Source: Streptococcus suis S735 (GTDB lineage: Bacteria; Bacillota; Bacilli; Lactobacillales; Streptococcaceae). Taken from it: a DNA stretch of 64,000 nucleotides. Below, piece by piece: positions 28,046 through 39,193 of this stretch. How positions within the stretch are numbered: the stretch's first letter is position 1; the number at the start of each line of letters is the position of its first letter. The notes beneath the pieces were generated by a model, which worked only from the letters and a program-made list of their open reading frames with translations, was not told the DNA's origin and ran no database searches. Location of the stretch: NCBI RefSeq assembly GCF_000294495.1, contig NC_018526.1:1550001-1614000 (forward strand), written 5' to 3'. The position numbers and the translations under genes are program-made.

Positions 28046-28678
28046 TTATTTAGCGAGGTGTGTCATCTTCAAGTAGGGCTCTAGTAGAGAAAAGCCCTGA
28101 ATCAAGCGTTCCAGCAGTTCCTCCTCGGAGGCAACGGTTCTAAACGGTACATCATACTTGACCAATACTTTACGAATCCGTCCTGCTTCAACGGCTTGTA
28201 ATAGGCTCTGTCTATTCTCCTCCGTTCCGTCCAGGCGATAAAATACCTGTCCCTCTTGCACCCAATAATAAAGCGGTGCCGCAATCGAGCAGTTCAGAAC
28301 ACGATTTTGCTGAAGCAGAGAGGTCTCCACTTTCTTTCGTTCAATAAAACTGACTTCTACTGAAATCCCTGCTTCAGTTCCCTTACCATACAAACGAATA
28401 GCAAGAGCCGAGTCCGTTAGACTAGCAGAGGGAAAACGGTAATAGGTCCAAAAATGTGGTCTGCAAATTTGGGCTTGATTCATCCATTGACTGACCCTCT
28501 CAGGCACAAAGGGACTGACGTGCTCAGCTAAGACTAAACTTAATGTCTGAAACTCCTTGCGTGCTGCCTGTGCTACATTTTTTAAGGCTATCATATCGCC
28601 TGCCAAAGCTCCTGCTTTTTCAGGCTTGCAATAATGAACTCCTTGATAATCCAGGTATCTGCGACACTGTTCAAGCAT
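28046..28678 (-). CDS. Hypothetical protein
   Basis: This 210-residue soluble protein is not recognised. It has an N-terminal helical part (residues 1-75) and a middle part rich in predicted strands (LAIRLYGKGTEAGISVEVSFIERKK, VFYRLDGTEENRQ), and ends in a Leu-rich helix. No signal or membrane segment. It overlaps the preceding acetyltransferase gene by 8 bases, so the two are co-translated. Base composition resembles its neighbours. Confidence 0.75.
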   Translation of the reverse strand: MLEQCRRYLDYQGVHYCKPEKAGALAGDMIALKNVAQAARKEFQTLSLVLAEHVSPFVPERVSQWMNQAQICRPHFWTYYRFPSASLTDSALAIRLYGKGTEAGISVEVSFIERKKVETSLLQQNRVLNCSIAAPLYYWVQEGQVFYRLDGTEENRQSLLQAVEAGRIRKVLVKYDVPFRTVASEEELLERLIQGFSLLEPYLKMTHLAK

Positions 28679-29144
28679 CTGAATCTCCTATCCACTTCTC
28701 CATATAGACCATATCCATGCCTTCTTGTTCAGGCTCTGTTTTGATGGCCTTGTAGCCGAGCTTTTCGTAGAAAGAAACTAATTTAGACTCCTGCAAAACC
28801 GTGCAGAGAACCCAGCGTCTAACTGTCGGATAAAGGCTTTCCAATTCGAGCATAGCCTTGTGACCATAGCCTTTTCCTCTGTGGTCTGGATCAATACCAA
28901 TCAAGCCTAGCCAGCCCTGTTCAGCGTCTTCAGCGACCGTTGTCCGTACTAGTCCGACTGTGTGCTCTTCCTCGATAATCTTGTAATAGCTACAATTTGG
29001 TCGTGCAAAGCGTGATTGGAAATAGTCCATAGTTTCAATGGCAGGGTTGTACTGGTCCTGATAGGTTTTATATAAAGCCGCAAATGCTCGGTGCTGAATA
29101 GGTAGCAATTCTTCTGCGTTTGATAGATCTGCTTTTACTAACAT
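28671..29144 (-). CDS. GNAT family N-acetyltransferase
   Basis: This 157-residue acetyltransferase has the acetyl-CoA binding motif A, GLIGIDPDHRGKGYGHKAM (the RGKGYG pyrophosphate loop), followed by the SLYPTVRRWVLCTV strand and the FYEKLGYKA motif B. The acceptor substrate is not evident. Ribosome site AGGAGG. It leads a two-gene unit with the hypothetical gene downstream. Confidence 0.88.
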   Translation of the reverse strand: MLVKADLSNAEELLPIQHRAFAALYKTYQDQYNPAIETMDYFQSRFARPNCSYYKIIEEEHTVGLVRTTVAEDAEQGWLGLIGIDPDHRGKGYGHKAMLELESLYPTVRRWVLCTVLQESKLVSFYEKLGYKAIKTEPEQEGMDMVYMEKWIGDSDA

Positions 29145-29190
29145 GGAAAACCTCCTGAAATTATTTTATCCATTGTATCAAATCTATCAA

Positions 29191-29207
29191 AAAAATACTA
29201 GGTCTTC

Positions 29208-29218
<11 letters not shown>
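29191..29218 (-). terminator. Terminator of the fatty acid cluster
   Basis: AAAATACTAGG (29217-29207 on the minus strand) pairs with CCTAGTATTTT (29202-29192), loop of 4, then a T run. The accA stop codon lies inside the stem. Confidence 0.9.
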
Positions 29219-30853
<1,635 letters not shown>

Positions 30854-30858
30854 CTAGT

Positions 30859-32232
30859 TTACTTTTTTAGATCTTCTTGATAGCGGGGTAAAAATTCTTC
30901 CATGAGGTAGGCAGTGTCATAATCACCAGCCACCACTCGCTTGTCGGAAATCAAGTCCAGCTGGAAGTCCGTATTGGTCACCACTCCGTCAATTTCCAAT
31001 TCGTAGAGGGCTCGCTGCATCTTCATCAGGGCTTCAAAACGATTTTCCCCATGCACGATGACCTTGGCAATCATAGAATCATAGTAAGGCGGAATGGTGT
31101 AGCCTGGATAAACAGCTGAATCTACACGCAAACCAACGCCACCACTTGGCAGGTAGAGAGTGGAAATCTTACCTGGACTTGGGGCGAAGTTGAAGGCTGG
31201 ATTTTCAGCATTGATGCGGCATTCAATGGCATGACCAGTAATCTTCACATCTTCTTGGCGGACACTGAGTTCCTGACCAGCCGCAATCTTGATTTGCTCC
31301 TTGACAATGTCCACACCGGTGACAAATTCGGTAACAGGATGTTCCACCTGCACCCGTGTGTTCATTTCCATGAAGTAAAATTCGCCCTTGGCTTCGTCCA
31401 AAAGAAACTCAATGGTTCCTGCATTTTCATATCCAACTGACTGGGCAGCCCGCACTGCTGCTTGACCGATACGTTCCCGCATGGTCTGACCGATAGCAAT
31501 TGACGGAGCTTCTTCTAAAACTTTTTGGTTATTGCGTTGAAGGGAACAATCCCGTTCTCCCAAATGAATGACATGACCATGCTGATCCGCCAAAATCTGT
31601 ACTTCGATATGGCGAGCTGGATAGACAACACGCTCTATATACATAGCTCCGTTATCAAAGGCTGCTTTGGCTTCGCTGGAAGCCGATTCGAAGGCAGGCA
31701 CTAGGTCTTCAGCTTTTTCCACCTTACGAATCCCCTTACCGCCACCACCTGCCGATGCCTTGAGCATGACAGGGTAGCCAATCTTTTCAGCGATTTCAAG
31801 GGCTTCTTGACTGGTCAAAACTTCACCGTCAGAGCCTGGAATAACAGGCACTTGAGCCTTAACCATCTCCGCCCGCGCGTTGATTTTATCGCCCATGGTA
31901 TCCATAACCGTCCCAGAAGGTCCGATGAACTTGATACCAACCTCTTCACAGAGGGTGGCGAATTTGGAGTTTTCACTCAAAAATCCAAAGCCAGGATGAA
32001 TGGCCTGGGCACCTGTCACAACAGCCGCCGAGATGACTGCCTGCATATTGAGATAGGAGTCTGTCGAACGGGCTGGGCCGATACAGACAGCCTCATCTGC
32101 CAACATGGTGTGGAGAGCTTCCTTGTCAGCCTCTGAATAGACAGCCACCGTCGCAATCCCCAACTCTCTGGCCGAACGAATGATCCGCACCGCAATCTCA
32201 CCACGATTAGCAATCAAAATCTTCTCAAACAT
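30859..32232 (-). CDS. accC: Biotin carboxylase
   Basis: This 457-residue ATP-grasp enzyme carboxylates the biotin on AccB using bicarbonate and ATP. It shows MFEKILIANRGEIAVRIIRSA, the ATP loop KASAGGGGKGIR, HIEVQILADQHG, and the catalytic FMEMNTRVQVEHPVTE. Ribosome site AAGGAGA. It is separated from fabZ by 293 bp that hold a BOX element, unlike the tight spacing elsewhere in the cluster. Confidence 0.98.
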   Translation of the reverse strand: MFEKILIANRGEIAVRIIRSARELGIATVAVYSEADKEALHTMLADEAVCIGPARSTDSYLNMQAVISAAVVTGAQAIHPGFGFLSENSKFATLCEEVGIKFIGPSGTVMDTMGDKINARAEMVKAQVPVIPGSDGEVLTSQEALEIAEKIGYPVMLKASAGGGGKGIRKVEKAEDLVPAFESASSEAKAAFDNGAMYIERVVYPARHIEVQILADQHGHVIHLGERDCSLQRNNQKVLEEAPSIAIGQTMRERIGQAAVRAAQSVGYENAGTIEFLLDEAKGEFYFMEMNTRVQVEHPVTEFVTGVDIVKEQIKIAAGQELSVRQEDVKITGHAIECRINAENPAFNFAPSPGKISTLYLPSGGVGLRVDSAVYPGYTIPPYYDSMIAKVIVHGENRFEALMKMQRALYELEIDGVVTNTDFQLDLISDKRVVAGDYDTAYLMEEFLPRYQEDLKK

Positions 32233-32318
32233 GATGAATCCTATCTCCTTTTTAACATAGAATAATTATTTATCACAAGCTCAGCCCTTAACTAGTTTGC
32301 AAAATAACGGACCGATTC

Positions 32319-32527
32319 ATACTCAATGAAAATCAAAATCAGGCTAGCTCCAAAGGTTTGGGAAAGCTTTGGAGGTTGGAGATAGAGCGAACGAAGTTCG
32401 TTTCTCCAAGAGCAGATATACTCCTGCTACTTTCTTATCTTATGGTAGCAGGCTGTCAAGCTCCACTGGAGCTTGACACTCATCAAATCAAGTCAACAAC
32501 GGCTGAGTTTGATTTTCGAAGAGTATT
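32319..32527. repeat. BOX-type repeat element between fabZ and accC
   Basis: It begins ATACTCAATGAAAATCAAA and ends TTGATTTTCGAAGAGTAT, the known outer modules of streptococcal BOX elements (boxC-like and boxA-like). Inside are three hairpins: CTCCAAAG/CTTTGGAG, CCTGCTAC/GTAGCAGG and TCAAGCTCCA/TGGAGCTTGA. Its right end overlaps the fabZ stop codon. It may affect mRNA processing between fabZ and accC. A piece of the same outer module occurs at about 6132. Confidence 0.88.
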
Positions 32528-32948
32528 ATTTTCCAATAGCAAAAGTCAACGTCCCCGACGCAGCCAGTTTTCCTTCCACCTCTGCCTTTGCCTCAACGAC
32601 CGCAATGGTTCCACGGCGTTTGACAAATTTAGCGGTCATGATTAACTGGTCACCAGGTACAACTTGCTTCTTAAATTTAACCTTGTCCATACCGGCATAA
32701 AAGACCAGCTTGCCCTTGTTTTCTTCCTTGGATAACTCCAAGACACCTGCGGTTTGTGCCAAAGCCTCCATGATGAGAACACCTGGCATGACAGGATAGT
32801 CTGGGAAATGCCCATTGAAGAAGGGCTCATTAATGGTCACATTTTTGAGGGCAACAATCTCATCTTCCGATACTTCAAGGACACGATCGACCAAGAGCAT
32901 AGGATAGAGATGAGGAAGCGCCTCTTTAATTTTCAAAATATCAATCAT
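32526..32948 (-). CDS. fabZ: 3-hydroxyacyl-ACP dehydratase
   Basis: This 140-residue hot-dog-fold enzyme removes water from 3-hydroxyacyl-ACP in the elongation cycle. The catalytic His and Glu lie in [24 protein letters not shown]. In streptococci the trans-2 product is either reduced by FabK or isomerised by FabM. The start overlaps the accB stop (ATGA). The TAA stop is supplied by the edge of the BOX element, so the insertion seems to have ended the gene at its natural length. Confidence 0.97.
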   Translation of the reverse strand: MIDILKIKEALPHLYPMLLVDRVLEVSEDEIVALKNVTINEPFFNGHFPDYPVMPGVLIMEALAQTAGVLELSKEENKGKLVFYAGMDKVKFKKQVVPGDQLIMTAKFVKRRGTIAVVEAKAEVEGKLAASGTLTFAIGK

Positions 32949-33421
32949 TTGATGCGTACCAATCCTTGTCCAAATTCTACAACATCTTGGTTGGCCACCA
33001 AAATCTCTGTGACCACACCGTCACGGTCAGCTGGTACTTCGTTCATGACCTTCATGGCTTCGATAATCATGAGGGTCTGGCCTTTTTTAACCGTATCCCC
33101 AACTGCCACAAAGGCTGGCTTGTCAGGGGCTGGGGACAAATAAGCCACGCCGACCAAGGGGCTTTCCACTACCGCACCTTCTGCCACGAGGCTGGCACCT
33201 GCTTCTGCTGGAGCTGGCTCACTCATTTCAACTGCTGGCACAGGGGCTGGGCTTGCAGGAGTTACTGGGGCAAGCGGAGCTTCTACCGCTGGACTCGGAG
33301 CCACTGTCGCCTGCTGGTTTTTACTGAAATGCAAGATCTCCCCAGCATTGCTATACGAAAATTCTCGCAAACTTGACTGGTCAAACTGACTCATCAGGTC
33401 CTTAATTTCTGTAATATTCAC
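32945..33421 (-). CDS. accB: Biotin carboxyl carrier protein of acetyl-CoA carboxylase
   Basis: This 158-residue carrier has an N-terminal segment (1-40), a mobile Ala/Pro-rich linker (about 40-85) and the C-terminal biotinyl domain with the biotinylated Lys in [10 protein letters not shown]. The start is GTG, directly after the fabF stop, with GGGAGG just upstream; no better ATG is available. The stop overlaps fabZ. Confidence 0.96.
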   Translation of the reverse strand: MNITEIKDLMSQFDQSSLREFSYSNAGEILHFSKNQQATVAPSPAVEAPLAPVTPASPAPVPAVEMSEPAPAEAGASLVAEGAVVESPLVGVAYLSPAPDKPAFVAVGDTVKKGQTLMIIEAMKVMNEVPADRDGVVTEILVANQDVVEFGQGLVRIK

Positions 33422-34657
33422 TTAGGCCTCCCAACGTTTGAAAGCGATGACTGAATTATGCCCACCAAAGCCAAATGTATTTGAAATGGCATGACGGATT
33501 TCCATATCACGCCCCTGTCCATAAATGACATCCGCTTCAATATCTTCAGATAATTCTGTCGTACCAGCTGTCTTTGGTGCATAAGAATGACGCATAGCCT
33601 CAATGACAGCTGCCGCCTCAACTGCACCCGCCGCCCCCAACAAGTGCCCTGTGAAGGACTTGGTGGAAGAAACTGGCGTGTTCTTGCCGAATACGGATAC
33701 AATAGCTTGGCTTTCCCCTTTTTCATTAGCCGGTGTCGAAGTGCCATGGGCATTGATGTAGTCAATATCAGCTGGCTCTAAACCTGCTTCTGAAATGGCC
33801 AACTTCATGGCCTTAATAGCACCCAGACCTTCTGGATGCGGAGAAGTCATGTGGTAAGCATCGCAAGTATTTCCATAACCAACGATTTCCGCCAAAATCG
33901 TCGCTCCACGCGCCTCTGCGTGTTCCAAACTTTCCAATACTAAAACCGCGGAACCCTCTCCCATGACAAAACCATTGCGGTCCTTGTCAAATGGAATAGA
34001 CGCACGTTCTGGATCCTCAGTAGTCGACATAGCTGTTAAAGCTTGGAAACCACCGATTGCAAACGGAGTAATGGCTGCCTCTGCTCCGCCAGCCAGCATC
34101 ACATCTTGGAAACCAAACTTGATTTCACGGAAGGCTTCCCCTAAAGCATCATTTGATGAAGCGCAGGCTGTGATGATGCACTTGCAGACGCCATTTGCAC
34201 CGACCTGCATAGCAATATTTCCAGCCGCCATATTTGGCAGGGCCTTTGGAAGAGCCATGGGACGAATGCGTTTTGGACCTTTTTCATTCATACGAGCAAC
34301 TTGCTCTTCAATTTCCAAAATACCACCGATACCTGTTGATAAGATAACACCAAAACGGTCACTATCCACTGTCTCTGTATCCAGCTGTGCATTAGCAATC
34401 GCTTCTTTAGCTGCATAGAGTGCATAGAGCGAGTAATTATCGTAGCGATTTGTATCCTTTTTCACGAAATATTTGTCAAAAGGAAAATCTTTTAATTCCG
34501 CAGCATTATGGACCGAATATTCACTGGTATCAAACTTGGTAATCTTTCCGATCCCAATTTTCCCAGCCTTCAAACTATTCCAGAACTCCTCTGGCGTATT
34601 TCCGATTGGAGATGTCAGACCGTAGCCTGTTACTACTACACGATTTAATTTTGTCAT
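33422..34657 (-). CDS. fabF: 3-oxoacyl-ACP synthase II
   Basis: This 411-residue condensing enzyme extends acyl-ACP with malonyl-ACP. The catalytic triad is visible: Cys in ITACASSNDALGEA, His in NAHGTSTPANEKGE and His in FTGHLLGAAGAVEA. Length is normal. It is also the elongase that determines unsaturated-acid yield together with FabM. Ribosome site GAAAGGA after fabG. Confidence 0.97.
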   Translation of the reverse strand: MTKLNRVVVTGYGLTSPIGNTPEEFWNSLKAGKIGIGKITKFDTSEYSVHNAAELKDFPFDKYFVKKDTNRYDNYSLYALYAAKEAIANAQLDTETVDSDRFGVILSTGIGGILEIEEQVARMNEKGPKRIRPMALPKALPNMAAGNIAMQVGANGVCKCIITACASSNDALGEAFREIKFGFQDVMLAGGAEAAITPFAIGGFQALTAMSTTEDPERASIPFDKDRNGFVMGEGSAVLVLESLEHAEARGATILAEIVGYGNTCDAYHMTSPHPEGLGAIKAMKLAISEAGLEPADIDYINAHGTSTPANEKGESQAIVSVFGKNTPVSSTKSFTGHLLGAAGAVEAAAVIEAMRHSYAPKTAGTTELSEDIEADVIYGQGRDMEIRHAISNTFGFGGHNSVIAFKRWEA

Positions 34658-34682
34658 TTTCAGTCCTTTCTCATTAGGAAAC

Positions 34683-35417
34683 TTACTGCATGGTCAAGCC
34701 GCCGTCAACCGCAATCACCTGTCCTGTTAGATATTCTTGCTTGGCAAGAAACACTGCAACATCAGCTACTTCTTCTGTCGCACCAAAGCGTTTCATCGGA
34801 ATTTGTGCAGTCATAGCTTCTTTAATCTTGTCAGATAAAACATCTGTCATATCAGATTGGATAAAGCCCGGCGCAATCGCATTGACACGAACATTTCGCC
34901 CAGCAACCTCACGGGCAATGGCTTTAGTAAATCCAATCACACCTGCCTTAGAAGCAGAATAGTTGGCCTGTCCAGCATTTCCAATCAAGCCAGATACACT
35001 TGATAGATTGATAATAGCACCCTCACGAGCCTTTGTCATTGGTTTCAAAACAGCCTGCGTCATATTAAAAGTTCCAGTAAGATTTACCTTCAGAACCGTA
35101 TCAAAATCCTCTTCTGTCATACGAAGAGCCATTCCATCTTTGGTAATCCCTGCATTGTTGACCAAAATATCGACGCTACCGAGTGTTTCGATGGCTTCTG
35201 CCACCATTCGTTTGGCATCTTGCGCGCTTGAAATATCTCCTGAAATAGCTAGGACTTTCACACCGTAATCTGCAAAGCTATCCAGCAAGTCCTGACCTAG
35301 CTGACCACGACCATTAAGAACGACATTTGCTCCTAAACTGGCAAATTTATGAGCAATAGCCAAACCGATTCCTCGACTTGAACCTGTTACAAAAACATTT
35401 TTATTTGTTAATTCCAT
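34683..35417 (-). CDS. fabG: 3-oxoacyl-ACP reductase
   Basis: This 244-residue short-chain dehydrogenase reduces 3-oxoacyl-ACP with NADPH. Cofactor loop VTGSSRGIGLAIA, NNAGITKDGM, and the catalytic Ser/Tyr/Lys in INLSSVSGLIGNAGQANYSASKAG are intact. Ribosome site GAGGAGG. It lies 9 bp after fabD and 25 bp before fabF. Confidence 0.97.
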   Translation of the reverse strand: MELTNKNVFVTGSSRGIGLAIAHKFASLGANVVLNGRGQLGQDLLDSFADYGVKVLAISGDISSAQDAKRMVAEAIETLGSVDILVNNAGITKDGMALRMTEEDFDTVLKVNLTGTFNMTQAVLKPMTKAREGAIINLSSVSGLIGNAGQANYSASKAGVIGFTKAIAREVAGRNVRVNAIAPGFIQSDMTDVLSDKIKEAMTAQIPMKRFGATEEVADVAVFLAKQEYLTGQVIAVDGGLTMQ

Positions 35418-35426
35418 GATTCCTCC

Positions 35427-36347
35427 TCATGATTTGTTTAATACTATTTGTAGCCCCTCTATATCTTCAATTGCTACAACATGCGCCGTCTTATCGATTT
35501 TCTTGACAAATCCTGATAAGACTTTACCTGGACCGATTTCAATAAAGTTAGTCACACCAGCTTCCTGCATGGTTGCGATTGACTCATAGAAACGAACTGG
35601 TTCCATCACTTGACGGGGCAAGAGGGACTTGATGTCCTCTTTTTTCATAACCTCGGCTTCCGTATTACCGACCAACTCTACTTGGAAGTCCGCAAGTTCC
35701 ACCTGCTCCAAGGCCTGAGCCAATTGCTCCGACGCTGGTCGCAGGAGAGCCGTGTGAAAGGGGCCAGATACATTGAGCGGAATCATCCGCTTGACACCTG
35801 CTTCCTTCAGCAATTCAACCGCCTCATCCACTGCAGCCACCTCGCCTCCGATGACGATTTGGGCTGGTGTGTTGTAGTTGGCTGGGGAAACAATCCCAGA
35901 GGTAACAGTCGCACAGATTTCTTCAATCAAGTTGACATCTGTGTTGAGAACAGCAACCATCTTACCAGTCCCTGCTGGCGCAGCCAGTTCCATATATTCA
36001 CCACGCTTAGCAATCAGGGCAATCGCATCTTCAAAGGCCAAAGCTCCCGATGCCACCAGAGCTGAATATTCTCCCAAGGATAGACCAGCTACCATGTCGG
36101 GTTGTATTCCCTCTTCTTCCAGCAGTCGAAAAATAGCCACAGAAGTGGTCAAAATAGCAGGTTGGGTATAGCGAGTCTGATGTAATTTATCCTCTTGATT
36201 GTCAATTAGGTCGCGAATGTCATACCCCAGAATCTGACTAGCCTGGTCAAACGTTTCTCTAACTATCGGGTAATATTCGTAAAGGTCGCGAGCCATCCCC
36301 ACTGTCTGAGACCCTTGACCTGCAAAAAGAAAAGCTGTCTTTGTCAT
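35427..36347 (-). CDS. fabD: Malonyl-CoA:ACP transacylase
   Basis: This 306-residue enzyme moves malonyl from CoA to ACP. It starts MTKTAFLFAGQGSQTVGM, with the catalytic Ser in GLSLGEYSALVASGAL; most families have His before that Ser (GHS), here Leu. The second conserved His lies in SGPFHTALL. I chose the ATG at 36347, one base after the fabK stop and 7 bases after GGAG, over an upstream in-frame TTG. Confidence 0.96.
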   Translation of the reverse strand: MTKTAFLFAGQGSQTVGMARDLYEYYPIVRETFDQASQILGYDIRDLIDNQEDKLHQTRYTQPAILTTSVAIFRLLEEEGIQPDMVAGLSLGEYSALVASGALAFEDAIALIAKRGEYMELAAPAGTGKMVAVLNTDVNLIEEICATVTSGIVSPANYNTPAQIVIGGEVAAVDEAVELLKEAGVKRMIPLNVSGPFHTALLRPASEQLAQALEQVELADFQVELVGNTEAEVMKKEDIKSLLPRQVMEPVRFYESIATMQEAGVTNFIEIGPGKVLSGFVKKIDKTAHVVAIEDIEGLQIVLNKS

Positions 36348-36348
36348 C

Positions 36349-37314
36349 CTATTCTCCAACCGAAGCCCAACGGCTTGCCTCTTCTCTAATCACTTTGGCT
36401 GCTCCATAATAGATATCTTTCAAAATATCTTCACAAGATTCTTCTTTAGAAACTAGACCAGCAATTTGACCAGCCATTACGGAGCCATTTGTTACATCAC
36501 CATCAACAACTGCATTGCGAAGTGCTCCCGCACCAAGCTCTTCAATAGCATCTGCCGAAATTTTACCTGCCAAGAAATCTTTCTCTGCAGCTGCATAAGC
36601 AGATGACAACTTATTCTTGATGGCTCTCACAGGATGTCCAACAATAGAAGCTGATACAGTTGTATCAATATCCTTAGCTTTTAAAACTTTTTCCTTATAA
36701 GCCTGATGGGCATTGGACTCTGTAGCTACTACAAAACGAGTTCCAACTTGCACCGCTTCTGCTCCCAACATAAAGGCTGCCGCTGCACCTGCACCATCTG
36801 CAATACCTCCAGCAGCAATAACAGGAATAGATACGTCTTCACCAACCTGACGAACCAAGGTCATGGTGGTCACTTTACCAATATGACCTCCGGCTTCCAT
36901 ACCTTCAGCAATAACAGCATCTACCCCTAATTTTTCCATGCGTTTAGCAAGGGCTACACTCGGTACAACAGGAATAACTGTAATCCCTGCAGCATGGAGA
37001 CGCTCCATATACTTCCCTGGATTTCCTGCTCCTGTGGTGACAACTTTCACACCTTCTTCGATGACCAAGTCAACAATGTCATCCGCAAAAGGAGACAAAA
37101 GCATGATATTGACACCGAAAGGTTTGTCCGTGATAGATTTAACCTTGTCAATATTTGCCTTGACCACCTCTTTGGGAGCATTTCCTCCACCGATGATTCC
37201 TAGACCACCTGCATTAGATACGGCACCAGCCAAATCTCCATCAGCTACCCAAGCCATACCACCTTGAAAAATTGGATACTTAATATCGAGCAATTCTGTT
37301 ATTTTCGTCTTCAT
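36349..37314 (-). CDS. fabK: Enoyl-ACP reductase II (FMN)
   Basis: This 321-residue flavin enzyme carries out the last reduction of each elongation cycle in streptococci, which often lack FabI. It resembles nitronate monooxygenases: YPIFQGGMAWVADGDLAGAVSNAGGLGIIGGGNAP, EGMEAGGHIG and PVIAAGGIADG. FMN and NAD(P)H are used. FabT-type boxes lie upstream at 37341-37442, separating it from acpP, so fabK and later genes may have their own control point. Confidence 0.97.
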   Translation of the reverse strand: MKTKITELLDIKYPIFQGGMAWVADGDLAGAVSNAGGLGIIGGGNAPKEVVKANIDKVKSITDKPFGVNIMLLSPFADDIVDLVIEEGVKVVTTGAGNPGKYMERLHAAGITVIPVVPSVALAKRMEKLGVDAVIAEGMEAGGHIGKVTTMTLVRQVGEDVSIPVIAAGGIADGAGAAAAFMLGAEAVQVGTRFVVATESNAHQAYKEKVLKAKDIDTTVSASIVGHPVRAIKNKLSSAYAAAEKDFLAGKISADAIEELGAGALRNAVVDGDVTNGSVMAGQIAGLVSKEESCEDILKDIYYGAAKVIREEASRWASVGE

Positions 37315-37340
37315 AATTCCCTCATCTTTTTTTCTTGCTT

Positions 37341-37442
37341 ACCTAATCATTTGAATATCAAATCATTAGGTAAACAAGTGAAGGGTTGCCCCCCCTCACT
37401 CAAAAAATAGTTTGATATTTCAATGTTTTGATTATCAAAGTA
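37341..37442 (-). promoter_or_regulatory. FabT boxes and inverted repeat between acpP and fabK
   Basis: Two FabT-like palindromes, TTTTGATTATCAAAG (37426-37440) and AGTTTGATATTTCAA (37409-37423), lie upstream. A third (37349-37363) sits at the centre of a 31-base inverted repeat (arms ACCTAAT...ATTTGA and its complement, 37341-37371, one mismatch per arm). A GTGAAGGG/CCCTCAC hairpin (37378-37399) lies between. This suits repression or attenuation of fabK onward by FabT with acyl-ACP. Confidence 0.8.
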
Positions 37443-37486
37443 TTTAACTTAAGAAAAATGCTACATAGCACTCTCCTTAACAGTCA

Positions 37487-37711
37487 TTATTTTGTTTTTT
37501 CTTCAACATAAGCAACCAAATCGCCTACAGTAGTCAAACCTTCTTCAGTGTCGATTTGGATGTCGAATGCATCTTCGATTTCAGAGATAACTTGGAAAAG
37601 ATCCAATGAATCTGCGTCCAAATCCTCAAAGGTTGTTGTAAGAGTTACTTCTTCAGCATCCTTACCCAATTCTTCAACGATGATTTCCTGTACTTTTTCA
37701 AATACTGCCAT
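37487..37711 (-). CDS. acpP: Acyl carrier protein
   Basis: This 74-residue acidic carrier holds acyl chains on a phosphopantetheine arm attached to the Ser of DADSLD. The sequence [49 protein letters not shown] is typical; Leu-Phe-Gln after the DSLD motif differs from the more usual DLVE of primary ACPs. AcpS, needed to charge it, is encoded at 44694. Ribosome site AAAGGAG. Confidence 0.96.
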   Translation of the reverse strand: MAVFEKVQEIIVEELGKDAEEVTLTTTFEDLDADSLDLFQVISEIEDAFDIQIDTEEGLTTVGDLVAYVEEKTK

Positions 37712-37770
37712 GATATGTGTCTCCTTTTGTAAAATAAAATATTTTAATCTTGCCTAGGGCAAGGAATTAA

Positions 37771-38748
37771 CTAAAGTTGTAAGAGTAGAGTTCCCCATGT
37801 GAGGCCTCCACCGAAACCAGCCATGAGAATAGTCTGGCTTCCATCCAATCGCAACATTCCGCTCTCTACACATTCTGATAAGAGAATAGGAAGACTTGCT
37901 GCACTGGTATTGCCATATTTATCCATATTTGCTGGAAATTTTTCACGCGCCACTCCCAATTTACGAGCCATCTTATCCAGGATACGTATATTGGCTTGGT
38001 GGAGCAAGAAATAATCAACGCAATCCACAGTCATATCAGCTTGTTCTAGCAGCTCTGCCATGGTTGCCGTAACATCCCTCGTAGCAAATTCAAATATAGC
38101 TCTGCCCTCCATTTGGATAAAGGGTTGCTGACAGCTTTGTGTCGAGAATGGCGTCTCTTTCTGGTCTATCCCTGCTGTCAGACTAGCACCTCGACCGCCA
38201 TCCGTTCGCAAGATTTCTGCTAAAAAGGTCGGTTGTTCACACGCTTCCAGCAAAACTCCTCCAGCACCATCTCCAAATAAAACAGCCGTTGATCGATCCG
38301 ACCAGTCGACAGACCTAGATAGGGTCTCTGCACCAATGACAAGTCCTCTCTTATAGACTCCTGAAGCAAGCAATTTTTCCGCTGTTGATAGCGCAAAAAC
38401 AAATCCTGAACAAGCTGCAACGAGATCATAGGCGAAAGCGTTTTTCGCGCCAATTGCTGCTTGAACCATAGCTGCTGTAGATGGCATTGAAGCATCTGGA
38501 GTAATCGTTGCTACGATGATGAAGTCAATTTCACTAGCATCTAGCTGAGACTTTTCCAGTAATTTTCTAGCCACTTGACTAGCCAAATCACTCGTCGTCT
38601 CTCCAGTAACAATGTGCCGTTGACCGATACCTGTACGGCTACGAATCCACTCATCACTGGTCTCCATTCGTTGAGCCAAATCATCATTGGTCACAATCTT
38701 CTTCGGAAGATAGTGGGCCACCTGACTGATTTTAGCATGGTTTCTCAT
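37771..38748 (-). CDS. fabH: 3-oxoacyl-ACP synthase III
   Basis: This 325-residue condensing enzyme starts each chain by joining acetyl-CoA to malonyl-ACP. The catalytic Cys is in [13 protein letters not shown], the His in LLHQANIRI and the Asn in [10 protein letters not shown]. Normal length. Its ATG overlaps the fabT stop (ATGA), tying its level to fabT. Confidence 0.97.
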   Translation of the reverse strand: MRNHAKISQVAHYLPKKIVTNDDLAQRMETSDEWIRSRTGIGQRHIVTGETTSDLASQVARKLLEKSQLDASEIDFIIVATITPDASMPSTAAMVQAAIGAKNAFAYDLVAACSGFVFALSTAEKLLASGVYKRGLVIGAETLSRSVDWSDRSTAVLFGDGAGGVLLEACEQPTFLAEILRTDGGRGASLTAGIDQKETPFSTQSCQQPFIQMEGRAIFEFATRDVTATMAELLEQADMTVDCVDYFLLHQANIRILDKMARKLGVAREKFPANMDKYGNTSAASLPILLSECVESGMLRLDGSQTILMAGFGGGLTWGTLLLQL

Positions 38749-39179
38749 TTCAAATCCTCCAAGAAGTGATAGAGTTTCATGAGTCCTTTCTTCATTACCT
38801 GATACTCTGCATCATCCATACCATCTGTAATCTGTTTCACCATTTCATTGTGAAATCGTTGATGCAAACGATAGACCAGTCGACCTTTTTTGGTCAGATA
38901 GAGATGAACAACTCGCCGATCTTTGGTCGAACGAATACGCTCAACATATCCTTTTCTTTCCAAATTGTTCAAGCTAGTTGTAACAGTACCTAAGGTTACC
39001 ATCAAAGTCCGAGCAACATCACTCGGAGTAGCTCCATCAATACTTCCTATCACATCAATCGTGTGCATTTCCTTAATCGAAATATCATTGAATCGGCTAC
39101 CACGCAGACTTGTTTCTTCAATCACCAACACATTGTTAAAAATGGCCGTTAGATATTCATTTACTTTTGGATCTTCCAA
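38745..39179 (-). CDS. fabT: MarR-family regulator of fatty acid synthesis
   Basis: This 144-residue winged-helix repressor controls the fab cluster, with long-chain acyl-ACP as corepressor. The DNA-binding part is [39 protein letters not shown], with the wing Asp-Arg-Arg. The start is TTG, 6 bases after AGGAGG; no ATG fits. Two matching boxes overlap its own promoter, consistent with autorepression. It overlaps fabH by 4 bases. Confidence 0.95.
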   Translation of the reverse strand: MEDPKVNEYLTAIFNNVLVIEETSLRGSRFNDISIKEMHTIDVIGSIDGATPSDVARTLMVTLGTVTTSLNNLERKGYVERIRSTKDRRVVHLYLTKKGRLVYRLHQRFHNEMVKQITDGMDDAEYQVMKKGLMKLYHFLEDLK

Positions 39180-39193
39180 AACAGGCCTCCTTT

